Of a DNA stretch of 64,000 bases, positions 37,928 through 46,128 are shown one piece after another. This DNA is from Brevundimonas lenta (GTDB lineage Bacteria > Pseudomonadota > Alphaproteobacteria > Caulobacterales > Caulobacteraceae), in assembly GCF_014196335.1 (NCBI RefSeq), contig NZ_JACIDM010000003.1, forward strand, positions 434,001 to 498,000, in the 5' to 3' direction. A program made the position numbers and the translations under genes. How positions within the stretch are numbered: position 1 is the stretch's first letter; each line of letters starts with the position of its first letter. The notes below the pieces were generated by a model. It was given only the letters and a program-made list of their open reading frames with translations. It had not been told where the DNA came from and did not search any database.

Positions 37928-40900
37928 CTACAGGTTCAGCAGGGCCGGATCGCCGCCCTGGGCGGAGATGTTGTTCGAGATCGCCTTCTCGGCGGCGTAG
38001 CGGATCAGGCTGTTGGGGCCGCCCGCCTTGGGGCCGGTGCCGGACAGGCCTTCGCCGCCGAAGGGCTGGACGCCCACGACCGCGCCGGTGATCGAGCGGT
38101 TGATGTAGACGTTGCCGGCCGGGACCAGGCGGATGACCTCTTCGGCGAAGGCCTCGATGCGGCTGTGCACGCCCAGCGTCAGGCCATAGCCGCGCGCGGC
38201 CAGCTTGCCGGCGACGGTCTTCAGATCGGCCGGGTCGTAGCGGTAGACGTGCAGGATCGGGCCGAACACCTCGCGCTCGAGGAAGTCGGGCGTCGGGATC
38301 TCGGCGATGGTCGGGGCGAACAGGTCGCCCTTGTCGGCGCCTTCCGGCATGGCGGCGCGGGCGACGATCTTCGCTTCCTTCTTGAGGCGCTCGATGTGGG
38401 CCTCGAGGTTGGCGCGGCTCTCGGCGTCAATGACCGGGCCGATGTCGGTGGCCGGGTCGGTCGGGTCGGCGAGGACCTGGGCGGCGAGCGCGCCTTTCAG
38501 GCCTTCGATCAGGGCGTCGGCGGAATCCTTCGGCGCATAGAGGATGCGCAGGGCCGAGCAGCGCTGACCGGCGCTCCCGAACGCCGACAGGATGACGTCG
38601 TCGATGACCTGTTCCTTCAGCGCCGTGGTGTCGACGAACATGCCGTTGAGGCCGCCGGTCTCGGCGATGAAGGGGATGATCTGGCCCGGGCGGGCGGCGA
38701 TCGAGCGGTTGATGGCGGCGGCGGTATCGGTGCCGCCGGTGAAGGCGACGCCGTCGATGCCCGGATGCGAAACCAGCTTGGCGCCGACGGTCTCGCCGCG
38801 GCCCGGGACCAGAGCCAACAGGTCGGCGTTGAGGCCGGCCTTGTGATAGAGGCGCACGGCCTCGGCGGCGATCAGCGGGGTCTGTTCGGCGGGCTTGGCC
38901 AGGACGGCGTTACCGGCGGCCAGGGCGGCGGCGATCTGGCCGGTGAAGATGGCCAGCGGGAAGTTCCACGGGCTGATACAGGCGAAGACGCCGCGGCCGT
39001 GCAGGACCAGCTGGTTGATCTCACCGACCGGGCCCTTCAGCTCCTCGCGGCCGCCGAAGTCGCGCTCGGCCAGCATGGCGTAGTAGCGGCAGAAGTCGGC
39101 GGCCTCGCGCACCTCGGCGACGCCGTCGTTGAGGGTTTTGCCGGCTTCGCGCGACAGCAGGGCGACCAAGCGGTCGATGTCGTGCTCCAGCGCGTCGGCC
39201 ATGGCGCGCAGAACCGGGGCGCGGCCGGAGCCACCCTTGCGGTCCCAGGCGAGCTGGGCGTTGCCGGCGGCGTTCACGGCGGCGTCGATGTCGGCCTCGG
39301 TCGCTTCCGAGACGTGGCCCAGCACCTGCGAGCGGTCGAACGGATTGGTCACATCCTGCGGGTTGGTCCCGGCCTTGAGCTTGCCGCCGATCAGCGGGCC
39401 CGAGGTCAGCTTTTCACTGTCGACCTTCTCGAGGGCGAGCACATGGCGTTCGCGGTCGGCGGCCTGGGAGTAGTCGCGGCCGAGCGAGTTCTGGCGGTCC
39501 ATGTACATGTCCTTCGGGGTCGGGATCTTGGCGTGGCGGTCGGGGTGGGCCTCGACGGCGGAAATGGGATCGGCGGCGACCATGGCGGCCGGCACGCGCT
39601 CGTCCAGCAGGGCGTGGACGAAGGAGGAGTTGGCGCCGTTCTCGAGCAGGCGGCGGACCAGATAGGGCAGCAGGTCCTCATGGCCGCCGACGGGGGCGTA
39701 GGCGCGCACGGTCACCGGACCGAAGGCTGCCTTGGCGGAGTCGTACAGGGCCTCGCCCATGCCGTGCAGGCGCTGGAACTCGATCTTCACGCCGCGATCG
39801 GTGGCCATCTTGTAGACGGCGGCCAGCGAGTGGGCGTTGTGGGTCGCGAACTGCGAATAGATGTGCGGCGCGGCCTCGATCATCAGGCGGGCGCAGACGA
39901 GGTAGTTGAGGTCGGTGGCGGCCTTGGTGGTGAAGACCGGATAATCGGTGCGGCCGAAGATCTGGGCGCGCTTGATCTCGGTGTCCCAGTAGGCGCCCTT
40001 GACCAGGCGGACCATCAACCGGCGGCCGGAGTCCTTCGCCAGGTCGGCGACGCGGCGGATCACCTCGGGGCAGCGCTTCTGGTAGGCCTGGACGGCGAGG
40101 CCGAGGCCTTTCCATTCGCCCAGGTCGGGCTCGCGGGCGAGGCGGTCCAGCAGCTTCAGCGACAGGGCGAGGCGGTCGGCCTCCTCCGCGTCCATGGTGA
40201 AGTTGATGTCGTATTTCGCGGCGATCTTCGCGAGGCGCAGGACGCGGGGATAGAGCTCGTCCCAGACGCGGTGCTCGTGGGTCGCTTCATAGCGCGGCGA
40301 CAGGGCCGACAGCTTGACCGAGACGCCGTGGCCGACCTCGGGGCCCTGGCCCTTTGCGGTCTTGCCGACGGCCTCGATGGCGTCGGCGTAGATCTTTTCG
40401 TAGCGCTCGGCGTCATGGGCGGTGCGGGCGCCCTCGCCCAGCATGTCGAACGAGCAGAGCCAGCCTTCCTTGTTCGAGCGCTTCAGGGCCGCCTCGATGG
40501 TGCGGCCGACGACGAACTGCTCGCCCATGATGCGGACGGCGGCGGCGACGGCCTCGCGGATGACCGGCTCGCCCAGACGGCCGACGATGCGCTTCAGGAA
40601 GCCGGGCAGGTCTGTGCGGGCCTCTTCATCCACGTCGACCAGCTTGCCGGTCAGCATCAGGCCCCAGGTCGAGGCGTTGACGAACAGGCTGTCCGACTGG
40701 CCGAGGTGTGAGGCCCAGTCCGCCGAGCCGATCTTCTCGGCGATCAGACGGTCGCGGGTTTCTTCGTCGGGCGTGCGCAGCAGGGCCTCGGCGAGGCACA
40801 TGAGAGCCAGGCCCTCGCGGGTGCCGAGCGAGAACTCCTGCAGGAAGCTTTCGACCACGCCCTGTTTCTTGACGCTGGCGCGGGCGCGTTCGACGAGGTC

Positions 40901-41050
40901 GGTGGCGCTGGCGAGAACCTCGCCACGCTCGTCGCCGTCGAGGGGGATGCGGCCCAGCAGGCCCCGAACCGTGGCCGTTTCGTCTGCGAACTTGCCTTCG
41001 TCCAGCGTGTCCCAGTGGGCGACGCTTGAAGGGGAGAAGGCGGTCGTCAT
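37928..41050 (-). CDS. putA: bifunctional proline dehydrogenase / P5C dehydrogenase PutA
   Basis: A 1040-residue enzyme that oxidises proline to glutamate in two steps. The N-terminal half is the FAD-dependent proline dehydrogenase barrel (VSVKLSALSPRYEATHEHRV, MVRLVKGAYWDTEIKRAQ). The C-terminal half is an aldehyde dehydrogenase with FISPWNFPLAIFTGQ and the catalytic cysteine in GSAGQRCSALR. It lacks the ribbon-helix-helix DNA-binding domain of long PutA proteins, so it does not repress itself; the divergent Lrp-type gene at 41160 is the likely regulator. The start MTTAFSPSS at 41050 is preferred over the longer in-frame extension that would run into the regulator's upstream region. Confidence 0.96.
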   Translation of the reverse strand: MTTAFSPSSVAHWDTLDEGKFADETATVRGLLGRIPLDGDERGEVLASATDLVERARASVKKQGVVESFLQEFSLGTREGLALMCLAEALLRTPDEETRDRLIAEKIGSADWASHLGQSDSLFVNASTWGLMLTGKLVDVDEEARTDLPGFLKRIVGRLGEPVIREAVAAAVRIMGEQFVVGRTIEAALKRSNKEGWLCSFDMLGEGARTAHDAERYEKIYADAIEAVGKTAKGQGPEVGHGVSVKLSALSPRYEATHEHRVWDELYPRVLRLAKIAAKYDINFTMDAEEADRLALSLKLLDRLAREPDLGEWKGLGLAVQAYQKRCPEVIRRVADLAKDSGRRLMVRLVKGAYWDTEIKRAQIFGRTDYPVFTTKAATDLNYLVCARLMIEAAPHIYSQFATHNAHSLAAVYKMATDRGVKIEFQRLHGMGEALYDSAKAAFGPVTVRAYAPVGGHEDLLPYLVRRLLENGANSSFVHALLDERVPAAMVAADPISAVEAHPDRHAKIPTPKDMYMDRQNSLGRDYSQAADRERHVLALEKVDSEKLTSGPLIGGKLKAGTNPQDVTNPFDRSQVLGHVSEATEADIDAAVNAAGNAQLAWDRKGGSGRAPVLRAMADALEHDIDRLVALLSREAGKTLNDGVAEVREAADFCRYYAMLAERDFGGREELKGPVGEINQLVLHGRGVFACISPWNFPLAIFTGQIAAALAAGNAVLAKPAEQTPLIAAEAVRLYHKAGLNADLLALVPGRGETVGAKLVSHPGIDGVAFTGGTDTAAAINRSIAARPGQIIPFIAETGGLNGMFVDTTALKEQVIDDVILSAFGSAGQRCSALRILYAPKDSADALIEGLKGALAAQVLADPTDPATDIGPVIDAESRANLEAHIERLKKEAKIVARAAMPEGADKGDLFAPTIAEIPTPDFLEREVFGPILHVYRYDPADLKTVAGKLAARGYGLTLGVHSRIEAFAEEVIRLVPAGNVYINRSITGAVVGVQPFGGEGLSGTGPKAGGPNSLIRYAAEKAISNNISAQGGDPALLNL

Positions 41051-41159
41051 GGGCGTTCGGTCCTGAGTGTGCCGGGCATATATGGCGGACCTCGCCGAAT
41101 GTGTATCGTATGATCCCCTGTAGCGCCGAAGATCGTTCGGTGAAGTTGAGGTTTCGCCG

Positions 41160-41621
41160 ATGGAAACTCTGGACGCCGTCGATCGCCGCCTGCTGCGCGC
41201 CCTGCAGGAGGACGGCCGGCTGTCGAATGCGGAGCTGGCGCGGCGCTGCAACCTGTCGGCCGCCGCGTGTTTCGAGCGCATCCGACGCCTGAAGGAACGG
41301 CGGGTGATCACCGGTTACGCCGCCCTGATCGATCCGGCCAAGGTCGGGCGCGGGCTGCTGATCTTCGTCGAGGTGCACCTCGACCGCACCACCGGCGACG
41401 TGTTCGAGGCCTTCGCCGAGGCGGTGCGCCGCCAGCCCGAGGTGCTGGAGTGCCATATGGTGGCCGGCGGCTTCGACTATCTGATCAAGGCCCGCGTCGG
41501 AGACATGGACGCCTATCGCGCCTTCCTCGGCGACGTGCTGGTGCGGATGCCGGGCGTGCGGGAGACGCGAACCTATGCCGTTCTCGAAGAGGTGAAGGCG
41601 ACCACAGCCCTGCCGCTGTAA
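41160..41621 (+). CDS. putR: Lrp/AsnC family regulator of putA
   Basis: A 153-residue Lrp-type regulator. The helix-turn-helix is ELARRCNLSAAACFERIRRL, and the ligand domain has VEVHLDRTTGDVFEAF and CHMVAGGFDYLIKARV. Position and similarity to the proline-responsive activators of alphaproteobacteria suggest it switches on putA when proline is present. The 109-base divergent spacer would hold both promoters and its binding sites. Confidence 0.88.
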   Translation: METLDAVDRRLLRALQEDGRLSNAELARRCNLSAAACFERIRRLKERRVITGYAALIDPAKVGRGLLIFVEVHLDRTTGDVFEAFAEAVRRQPEVLECHMVAGGFDYLIKARVGDMDAYRAFLGDVLVRMPGVRETRTYAVLEEVKATTALPL

Positions 41622-41692
41622 GGCCGTCTCGCCAAGTTCATCGTAAACGGCTAGATCGGTTCCCCGATCAACGGCGGAGCCTTCCGGCCCAC

Positions 41693-42778
41693 ATGCGCAT
41701 CGTTCTGGCAACCGACGCCTGGGAGCCCCAGGTCAACGGAGTCGTCCGCACCCTGACCCGGACCATCGCGGAATGCCGCGCCATGGGCCATGAGGTCGAG
41801 GTCATCGAGCCGAGCCAGTTCAAGACCATCGCCGCGCCGACCTATCCGGAGATCCGGCTGGCGCTGGGCGCCGAGGAAGAGATCCGCGAGCGGCTGCGCG
41901 CGCTGGAGCCCGAGGCGGTGCACATCGCCACCGAGGGCCCGATCGGCATCGCCACACGGCGCATCTGCGTGGAATGGAAGCTGCCGTTCACGACCAGCTA
42001 CCACACCAAATTCCCCGAGTACGTCTCGGCCCGGTTCCCGATCCCGGTGCAGGTCGGCTACGCCTATATGAAGTGGTTCCACAAGCCGTCGGGACGGCTG
42101 ATGGTCGCCACCCCGACGCTGCGCGACGAGCTGCTGGAGCGCGGATTCCGCAACGTCTCGCCGTGGTCGCGGGGCGTGGACACCGAGCAGTTCAACCCGG
42201 ACCTGCCGCGCATCTACGACGAGTTGGGCGGCAAGGACTGGCCGCGGCCGTTCTTCCTCAACGTCGGCCGCGTGGCCGTCGAGAAGAACATCGAGGCCTT
42301 CCTCGAAACCGACCTGCCGGGCACCAAGATCGTGGTCGGAGACGGACCGGCGCGGGCCGAGCTGGAAGTGAAATATCCCGACGCCAAATTCCTCGGCGCC
42401 CGCTTCGGCGAGGAGCTGGCGCGCTGCTTCCGCGACGCCGACGTGTTCGTCTTCCCGAGCTGGACCGACACCTTCGGCCTGGTGATCCTGGAGGCCATGG
42501 CCACGGGCACGCCGGTGGCCGCCTATCCGGCGCATGGCCCGATCGACATCATCCCCGGCTCGAACGCCGGAGCGATCGACAAGGACCTGCGGACGGCCTG
42601 TCTGGAGGCGCTGAAGTGCGACCGGGCCGCGGTGCGGGCCTATGCCGAGAAGTTCAGCTGGCGGGCCTCGGCGGAGCAGTTCGTCGAGAACCTGCAGCCC
42701 TACCCGGAGCCCGAGCGCGGCCGGTTCTGGCGGCGGCTGCGGCGGATCGCCCGGCTGCGGCGCAAGGCGGCGGCGTAA
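41693..42778 (+). CDS. GT4 family glycosyltransferase
   Basis: A 361-residue GT-B glycosyltransferase. The N-terminal DAWEPQVNGVVRTLTRTI is typical of the mannosyltransferase/sulfoquinovosyl group. The C-terminal FPSWTDTFGLVILEAMATG holds the donor-binding EX7E motif. It probably glucosylates or glucuronosylates diacylglycerol, or builds another glycolipid; the donor and acceptor are not decided. A strong terminator follows. Confidence 0.9.
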   Translation: MRIVLATDAWEPQVNGVVRTLTRTIAECRAMGHEVEVIEPSQFKTIAAPTYPEIRLALGAEEEIRERLRALEPEAVHIATEGPIGIATRRICVEWKLPFTTSYHTKFPEYVSARFPIPVQVGYAYMKWFHKPSGRLMVATPTLRDELLERGFRNVSPWSRGVDTEQFNPDLPRIYDELGGKDWPRPFFLNVGRVAVEKNIEAFLETDLPGTKIVVGDGPARAELEVKYPDAKFLGARFGEELARCFRDADVFVFPSWTDTFGLVILEAMATGTPVAAYPAHGPIDIIPGSNAGAIDKDLRTACLEALKCDRAAVRAYAEKFSWRASAEQFVENLQPYPEPERGRFWRRLRRIARLRRKAAA

Positions 42779-42782
42779 CGAA

Positions 42783-42816
42783 AAAGGCCCCGGAGCGATC
42801 CGGGGCCTTTCTGTTT
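42783..42816. terminator. rho-independent terminator, possibly bidirectional
   Basis: AAAGGCCCCGG, a six-base loop and CCGGGGCCTTT form an 11-bp perfect stem, with CTGTTT on one side and a run of As on the other. It lies between the convergent glycosyltransferase and pstS genes and could serve both. Confidence 0.9.
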
Positions 42817-42833
42817 CGGGGAGGAACCCGTCC

Positions 42834-43907
42834 TTACTTGGTCGGGGCCGACATCACCGTCAGGCCCTGGGCCACGGCGCGCTGGGCGGTCAGCTGGTCG
42901 GCGGGCAGCGGCACCAGGCCGCGGTCCTGGAGGTAGCCGCCGCGGCCGGCGGAGGCCTCGGACATGAACTCCGTCACGAACTGCTCGAGGCCCGGCGTCA
43001 CGCCGACGTGCTGCTTCTTGACGTAGATGTAGAGGCTGCGGGCCAGCGGGTAGGAGCCGTCGGCGATGGTGTCGGCCGAGGGCGCGACGCCGTCGATGGT
43101 CTCGGCCTTCACCGTGTCCATGTTCTGCTCGAGGAAGGAGAAGCCGAACACGCCCAGCGAGCCCGGGGTGCGGGTCAGGGTCTGGACGATGGCGTTGTCG
43201 TTCTCGCCCGAGTCGATCCAGGCGTTGTCCTCACGCAGGGTGTGGGCCAGCGTTTCGAAGCGGTCCTTGTCGGCCGCGGCCAGGGCGGCGAGCGACGGGA
43301 TCTCCTTGGCGCCCGGGGCCATGCCCAGTTCCAGGAAGGCGTCGCGGGTGCCCGAGGTGGGCGGCGGGCCATAAACCTGGATGCGCTGGTTCGGCAGGGC
43401 CGGGTTGACCTGGTTCCAGGTCGTGGCCGGGTTGGCGACGAAGGTGTTGTTGGGACCCGGGACTTCCTTGGCCAGGCCGGAATAGATGTCCTGCAGGCGG
43501 AAGTTGAAGCTGTTGCCCGAGCGGGCCGTGGCGATGACGATGCCGTCGTAGCCGATCTTGATCTCGACGATCTCGGTCACGCCGTTCTTCTGGCATTCCT
43601 CGAACTCCGACTTCTTCATCGGACGCGAGGCGTTGGCGATGTCCGGGGTCGACGGGCCGACGCCGGTGCAGAAGGCCTTGATGCCGCCGCCGGTGCCCAG
43701 CGATTCGACGCGCGGAGCGGCGCCGCCGGCCGTGCGCGAGAAGTTCTCGGCCACGCGGGTGGCGAAGGGGAAGACGGTCGAGGAGCCGGCGGCCCAGATG
43801 CCCGCACGCGGGGCCTGGGAGCCGGGTGCGCCGGCGTTGTCGCCACAGGCGCCGAGGCCCAGCAGGGCGGCGGCGGAAGCGGCGGCGAGAAGGATGCGGG
43901 TCATCAT
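42834..43907 (-). CDS. pstS: phosphate ABC transporter substrate-binding protein PstS
   Basis: A 357-residue lipoprotein-type binding protein. The leader ends in the lipobox LLGLGACGDN. AGSSTVFPFATRVAENFSR supplies phosphate-binding serine and threonine residues near the N-terminus, and QVYGPPPTSGTRDAFLELG is the second phosphate-binding segment. It captures phosphate in the periplasm. No pstCAB genes adjoin it here. Confidence 0.92.
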   Translation of the reverse strand: MMTRILLAAASAAALLGLGACGDNAGAPGSQAPRAGIWAAGSSTVFPFATRVAENFSRTAGGAAPRVESLGTGGGIKAFCTGVGPSTPDIANASRPMKKSEFEECQKNGVTEIVEIKIGYDGIVIATARSGNSFNFRLQDIYSGLAKEVPGPNNTFVANPATTWNQVNPALPNQRIQVYGPPPTSGTRDAFLELGMAPGAKEIPSLAALAAADKDRFETLAHTLREDNAWIDSGENDNAIVQTLTRTPGSLGVFGFSFLEQNMDTVKAETIDGVAPSADTIADGSYPLARSLYIYVKKQHVGVTPGLEQFVTEFMSEASAGRGGYLQDRGLVPLPADQLTAQRAVAQGLTVMSAPTK

Positions 43908-44010
43908 CAGTTTCCGGACAAATGCCAAGGTGTGGCGCTTAGACCAGAGGTTTGTGACGGTCCGCCGGGTCGGTTGATGACGGTTCGGCGACGGGAACCA
44001 GCGCGGCCAC

Positions 44011-44157
44011 TTCTTTCGTCATCCCGGCGAAGGCCGGGACCTAGCGGCGCGCGAGAGCGCGAAACTGTCACGCACGCCGCTCGCTCAATCGCCTTCGCTA
44101 GCGCTTCGGCGCCGCTGGGTCCCGGGGTCGCTGTGCGCCCCGGGATGACGAAAGAAT
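44011..44157. repeat. palindromic repeat, family 1 (diverged copy D)
   Basis: Ends TTCTTTCGTCATCCCGG and CCGGGATGACGAAAGAA are inverted copies of each other. The outer motif (TTTCGTCATCC) differs from the CCGCTCATCC of copies A, B, C and E, and the interior is unrelated. It is a distinct subfamily in the gap between pstS and lpd. Confidence 0.8.
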
Positions 44158-44202
44158 GGATGCGCTCAAGCAGCGAGCGACCGCGTCGCGAGCGATAGCG
44201 GC

Positions 44203-45597
44203 CTAGATATGAATGGCGTGTCCCAGGGCGCGGAGCGACGCCTCGTGGAAGGCCTCGCCGAGCGTCGGGTGGACGTGGATGACGCCGGCGACGTCTTCCA
44301 GCACCGCGCCCATCTCCAGCATCTGGGCGAAGCTGTTGGACATCTCGGAAACATGCTGGCCGACGGCCTGGACGCCGAGCAGGCGGTGGTCGGTCTTCGA
44401 GGCGATGACGCGCACGAAGCCGCCGTCCTCGCCGGCCTCGATGGCCAGGGCGCGGCCGATAGCCATCAACGGGAAGACCGCCTGGATGACGTCGTCGCGG
44501 CCTTCGACGTCCTGCGGGCCGAGGCCGGCGGAGACGATCTCGGGCTCGGTGAAGCAGACGGCGGCGATGGTGACGGGATCGAAGCGGCGGTCATGGCCGG
44601 CGATGATCTCGGCGACGACCTCGCCCTGGGCAGAGCCCTTGTGGGCCAGCATGGGTTCGCCGGTCAGGTCGCCGACGGCCCAGACGTTACGCATGCTGGT
44701 GGCGCAGCGGTCGTCGATCTTCACGAACGGACCGGCCATGGCCACGCCCATGTTCTCCAGGCCCCAGCCCTGGGTGCGCGGCTTGCGGCCGACGGTGACG
44801 AGGACCTTGTCGGCCTTGAGCTTGATGGCCTCGCCGGACTTCGTCGTGACGTTCAGCTGGCCGTTCTCGAACGAACCGGCCCTGGCGCCGAGGTGCAGTT
44901 CGACGCCGCGCTTCTCCAGCCATTTCTGGACCGGATCGGTCAGGGCCTTGTCGTAGAGCGGCAGCAGGCGGTCGGCCATTTCGACGATGGCGACTTCGGC
45001 GCCCAGCTTGCGGAAGGCGATGCCGAGCTCGAGGCCGATGTAGCCGCCGCCGACGACGACCAGCTTGCCCGGGACCTTGTCCAGCGACAGGGCCTCGGTC
45101 GAGGAGATGACGTCGCCGCCGAACTTCAGGAAGGGCAGTTCGACCGGGTCCGAACCGGTGGCGAGGATGACGTGTTCGGCCGAGATGGTGATGTCGCCCT
45201 CGGCGGTCTTCACCGTGCAGGTCTTGGCATCGGAGAAGGTGGCCCAGCCCTTGATGACCTTGACCTTCGCCTTCTTGAGCAGGGCGGCGACGCCGTTGTT
45301 CAGCTTCTTCACGATGCCGTCCTTCCACGCGACCGTCTGCGACAGGTCGATGGCCGGCTTGGCGGCGGTGATGCCCAGGGTGCCGCCGTCAGCGGCCTTG
45401 GAGACGGTCTCGAACTTGCCGGCGGCGTGGATGATCGCCTTGGACGGAATGCAGCCGACATTCAGGCAGGTCCCGCCCAGGCCGTCGCCGCCGTCCACCA
45501 GCACGGTGTCGAGGCCCAGCTGGCCGCAACGGATGCCGGCGACATAGCCGCCGGTGCCGGCGCCGATGATCAGGACTTTGGTGGTGAGGGATTGCAT
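44203..45597 (-). CDS. lpdA: dihydrolipoyl dehydrogenase (E3 of branched-chain complex)
   Basis: A 464-residue flavoprotein disulfide reductase. The FAD-binding GAGTGGYVAGIR, the redox-active GGTCLNVGCIPSK, the NAD-binding GGGYIGLELGIAFRKLGA and the C-terminal VHVHPTLGEAFHEA (active-site histidine) are complete. It reoxidises the lipoyl groups of the E2 protein. It closes the bkd operon, separated from E2 by one extra gene. Confidence 0.95.
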   Translation of the reverse strand: MQSLTTKVLIIGAGTGGYVAGIRCGQLGLDTVLVDGGDGLGGTCLNVGCIPSKAIIHAAGKFETVSKAADGGTLGITAAKPAIDLSQTVAWKDGIVKKLNNGVAALLKKAKVKVIKGWATFSDAKTCTVKTAEGDITISAEHVILATGSDPVELPFLKFGGDVISSTEALSLDKVPGKLVVVGGGYIGLELGIAFRKLGAEVAIVEMADRLLPLYDKALTDPVQKWLEKRGVELHLGARAGSFENGQLNVTTKSGEAIKLKADKVLVTVGRKPRTQGWGLENMGVAMAGPFVKIDDRCATSMRNVWAVGDLTGEPMLAHKGSAQGEVVAEIIAGHDRRFDPVTIAAVCFTEPEIVSAGLGPQDVEGRDDVIQAVFPLMAIGRALAIEAGEDGGFVRVIASKTDHRLLGVQAVGQHVSEMSNSFAQMLEMGAVLEDVAGVIHVHPTLGEAFHEASLRALGHAIHI

Positions 45598-45615
45598 GGC
45601 TTGGCTTTGCAGAAG

Positions 45616-46128
45616 TCAGTTGGAGATCGCGACGGCGGGCTCAGATGAGAACAGGGGGTCGTTGGCGAGGGCGAAATTTATGTCGACCAGCCTTGTTGTC
45701 CGCAGGACCCCATTTATGCGGTCCATGTAGACCGCGTAGGTCTTGCCTGGCTGAGGCGTTTCAATCCCGTCCCAGCAGCTGCTCCAGGTGATAACGTCCT
45801 CTCCCGGAACGAGGGCCACGTCCGGTGCTACCTGAATCACCGCTGGCGAGTTTCCCTTCAGTACCCAAGTCGTCCGCAGGATCGCCGTCCATTCGCGCGC
45901 GTGACCCAACTCGTACGGCTGCCCCGTCATCCGATCGAACGGAACGCCGGTGTCATAGGTGAATCGTCCCCAGTCCGTCCGGCTAACCACTGTGGCTACT
46001 GCTACGACATCATGCGCTTCGTTAGCGGGAACGAACCGCCAAGGAATCCGGCAGGCCAAGGCAGTCGTCGGCGCGGCAAGGGAAACCGCAGCCGCGAGAG
46101 CAACCGCACGTGCCAGGCCTATCGCCAT
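45616..46128 (-). CDS. secreted protein of unknown function inside the bkd operon
   Basis: A 170-residue protein with a signal peptide (ARAVALAAAVSLAAPTTALA) followed by a cysteine (CRIPWRFVP). The mature part contains HDVVAVATVVSRTDWGR, LRTTWVLKGNSPAVIQV and SSCWDGIETPQPGKTYAVY, which resembles small secreted beta-sandwich proteins that handle cargo with a conserved CWD motif. The family is not named. It starts at ATG 46128, coupled to the E2 stop by a TGATG overlap. Codon use is more AT-rich than in the operon, suggesting a later insertion. Confidence 0.7.
   Translation of the reverse strand: MAIGLARAVALAAAVSLAAPTTALACRIPWRFVPANEAHDVVAVATVVSRTDWGRFTYDTGVPFDRMTGQPYELGHAREWTAILRTTWVLKGNSPAVIQVAPDVALVPGEDVITWSSCWDGIETPQPGKTYAVYMDRINGVLRTTRLVDINFALANDPLFSSEPAVAISN

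Noticed and set aside
37901-40711. Very long open frame antisense to putA (936 residues)
   Set aside because: It is a mirror of putA codon bias in GC-rich DNA: low-complexity Gly/Ala/Val/Asp/Gln composition, no domain and no ribosome-binding site. The opposite strand encodes a complete PutA.
44209-45648. Long plus-strand frame opposite lpdA
   Set aside because: Asp/Gly/Ala/Leu-rich shadow translation; lpdA on the other strand has all catalytic motifs.
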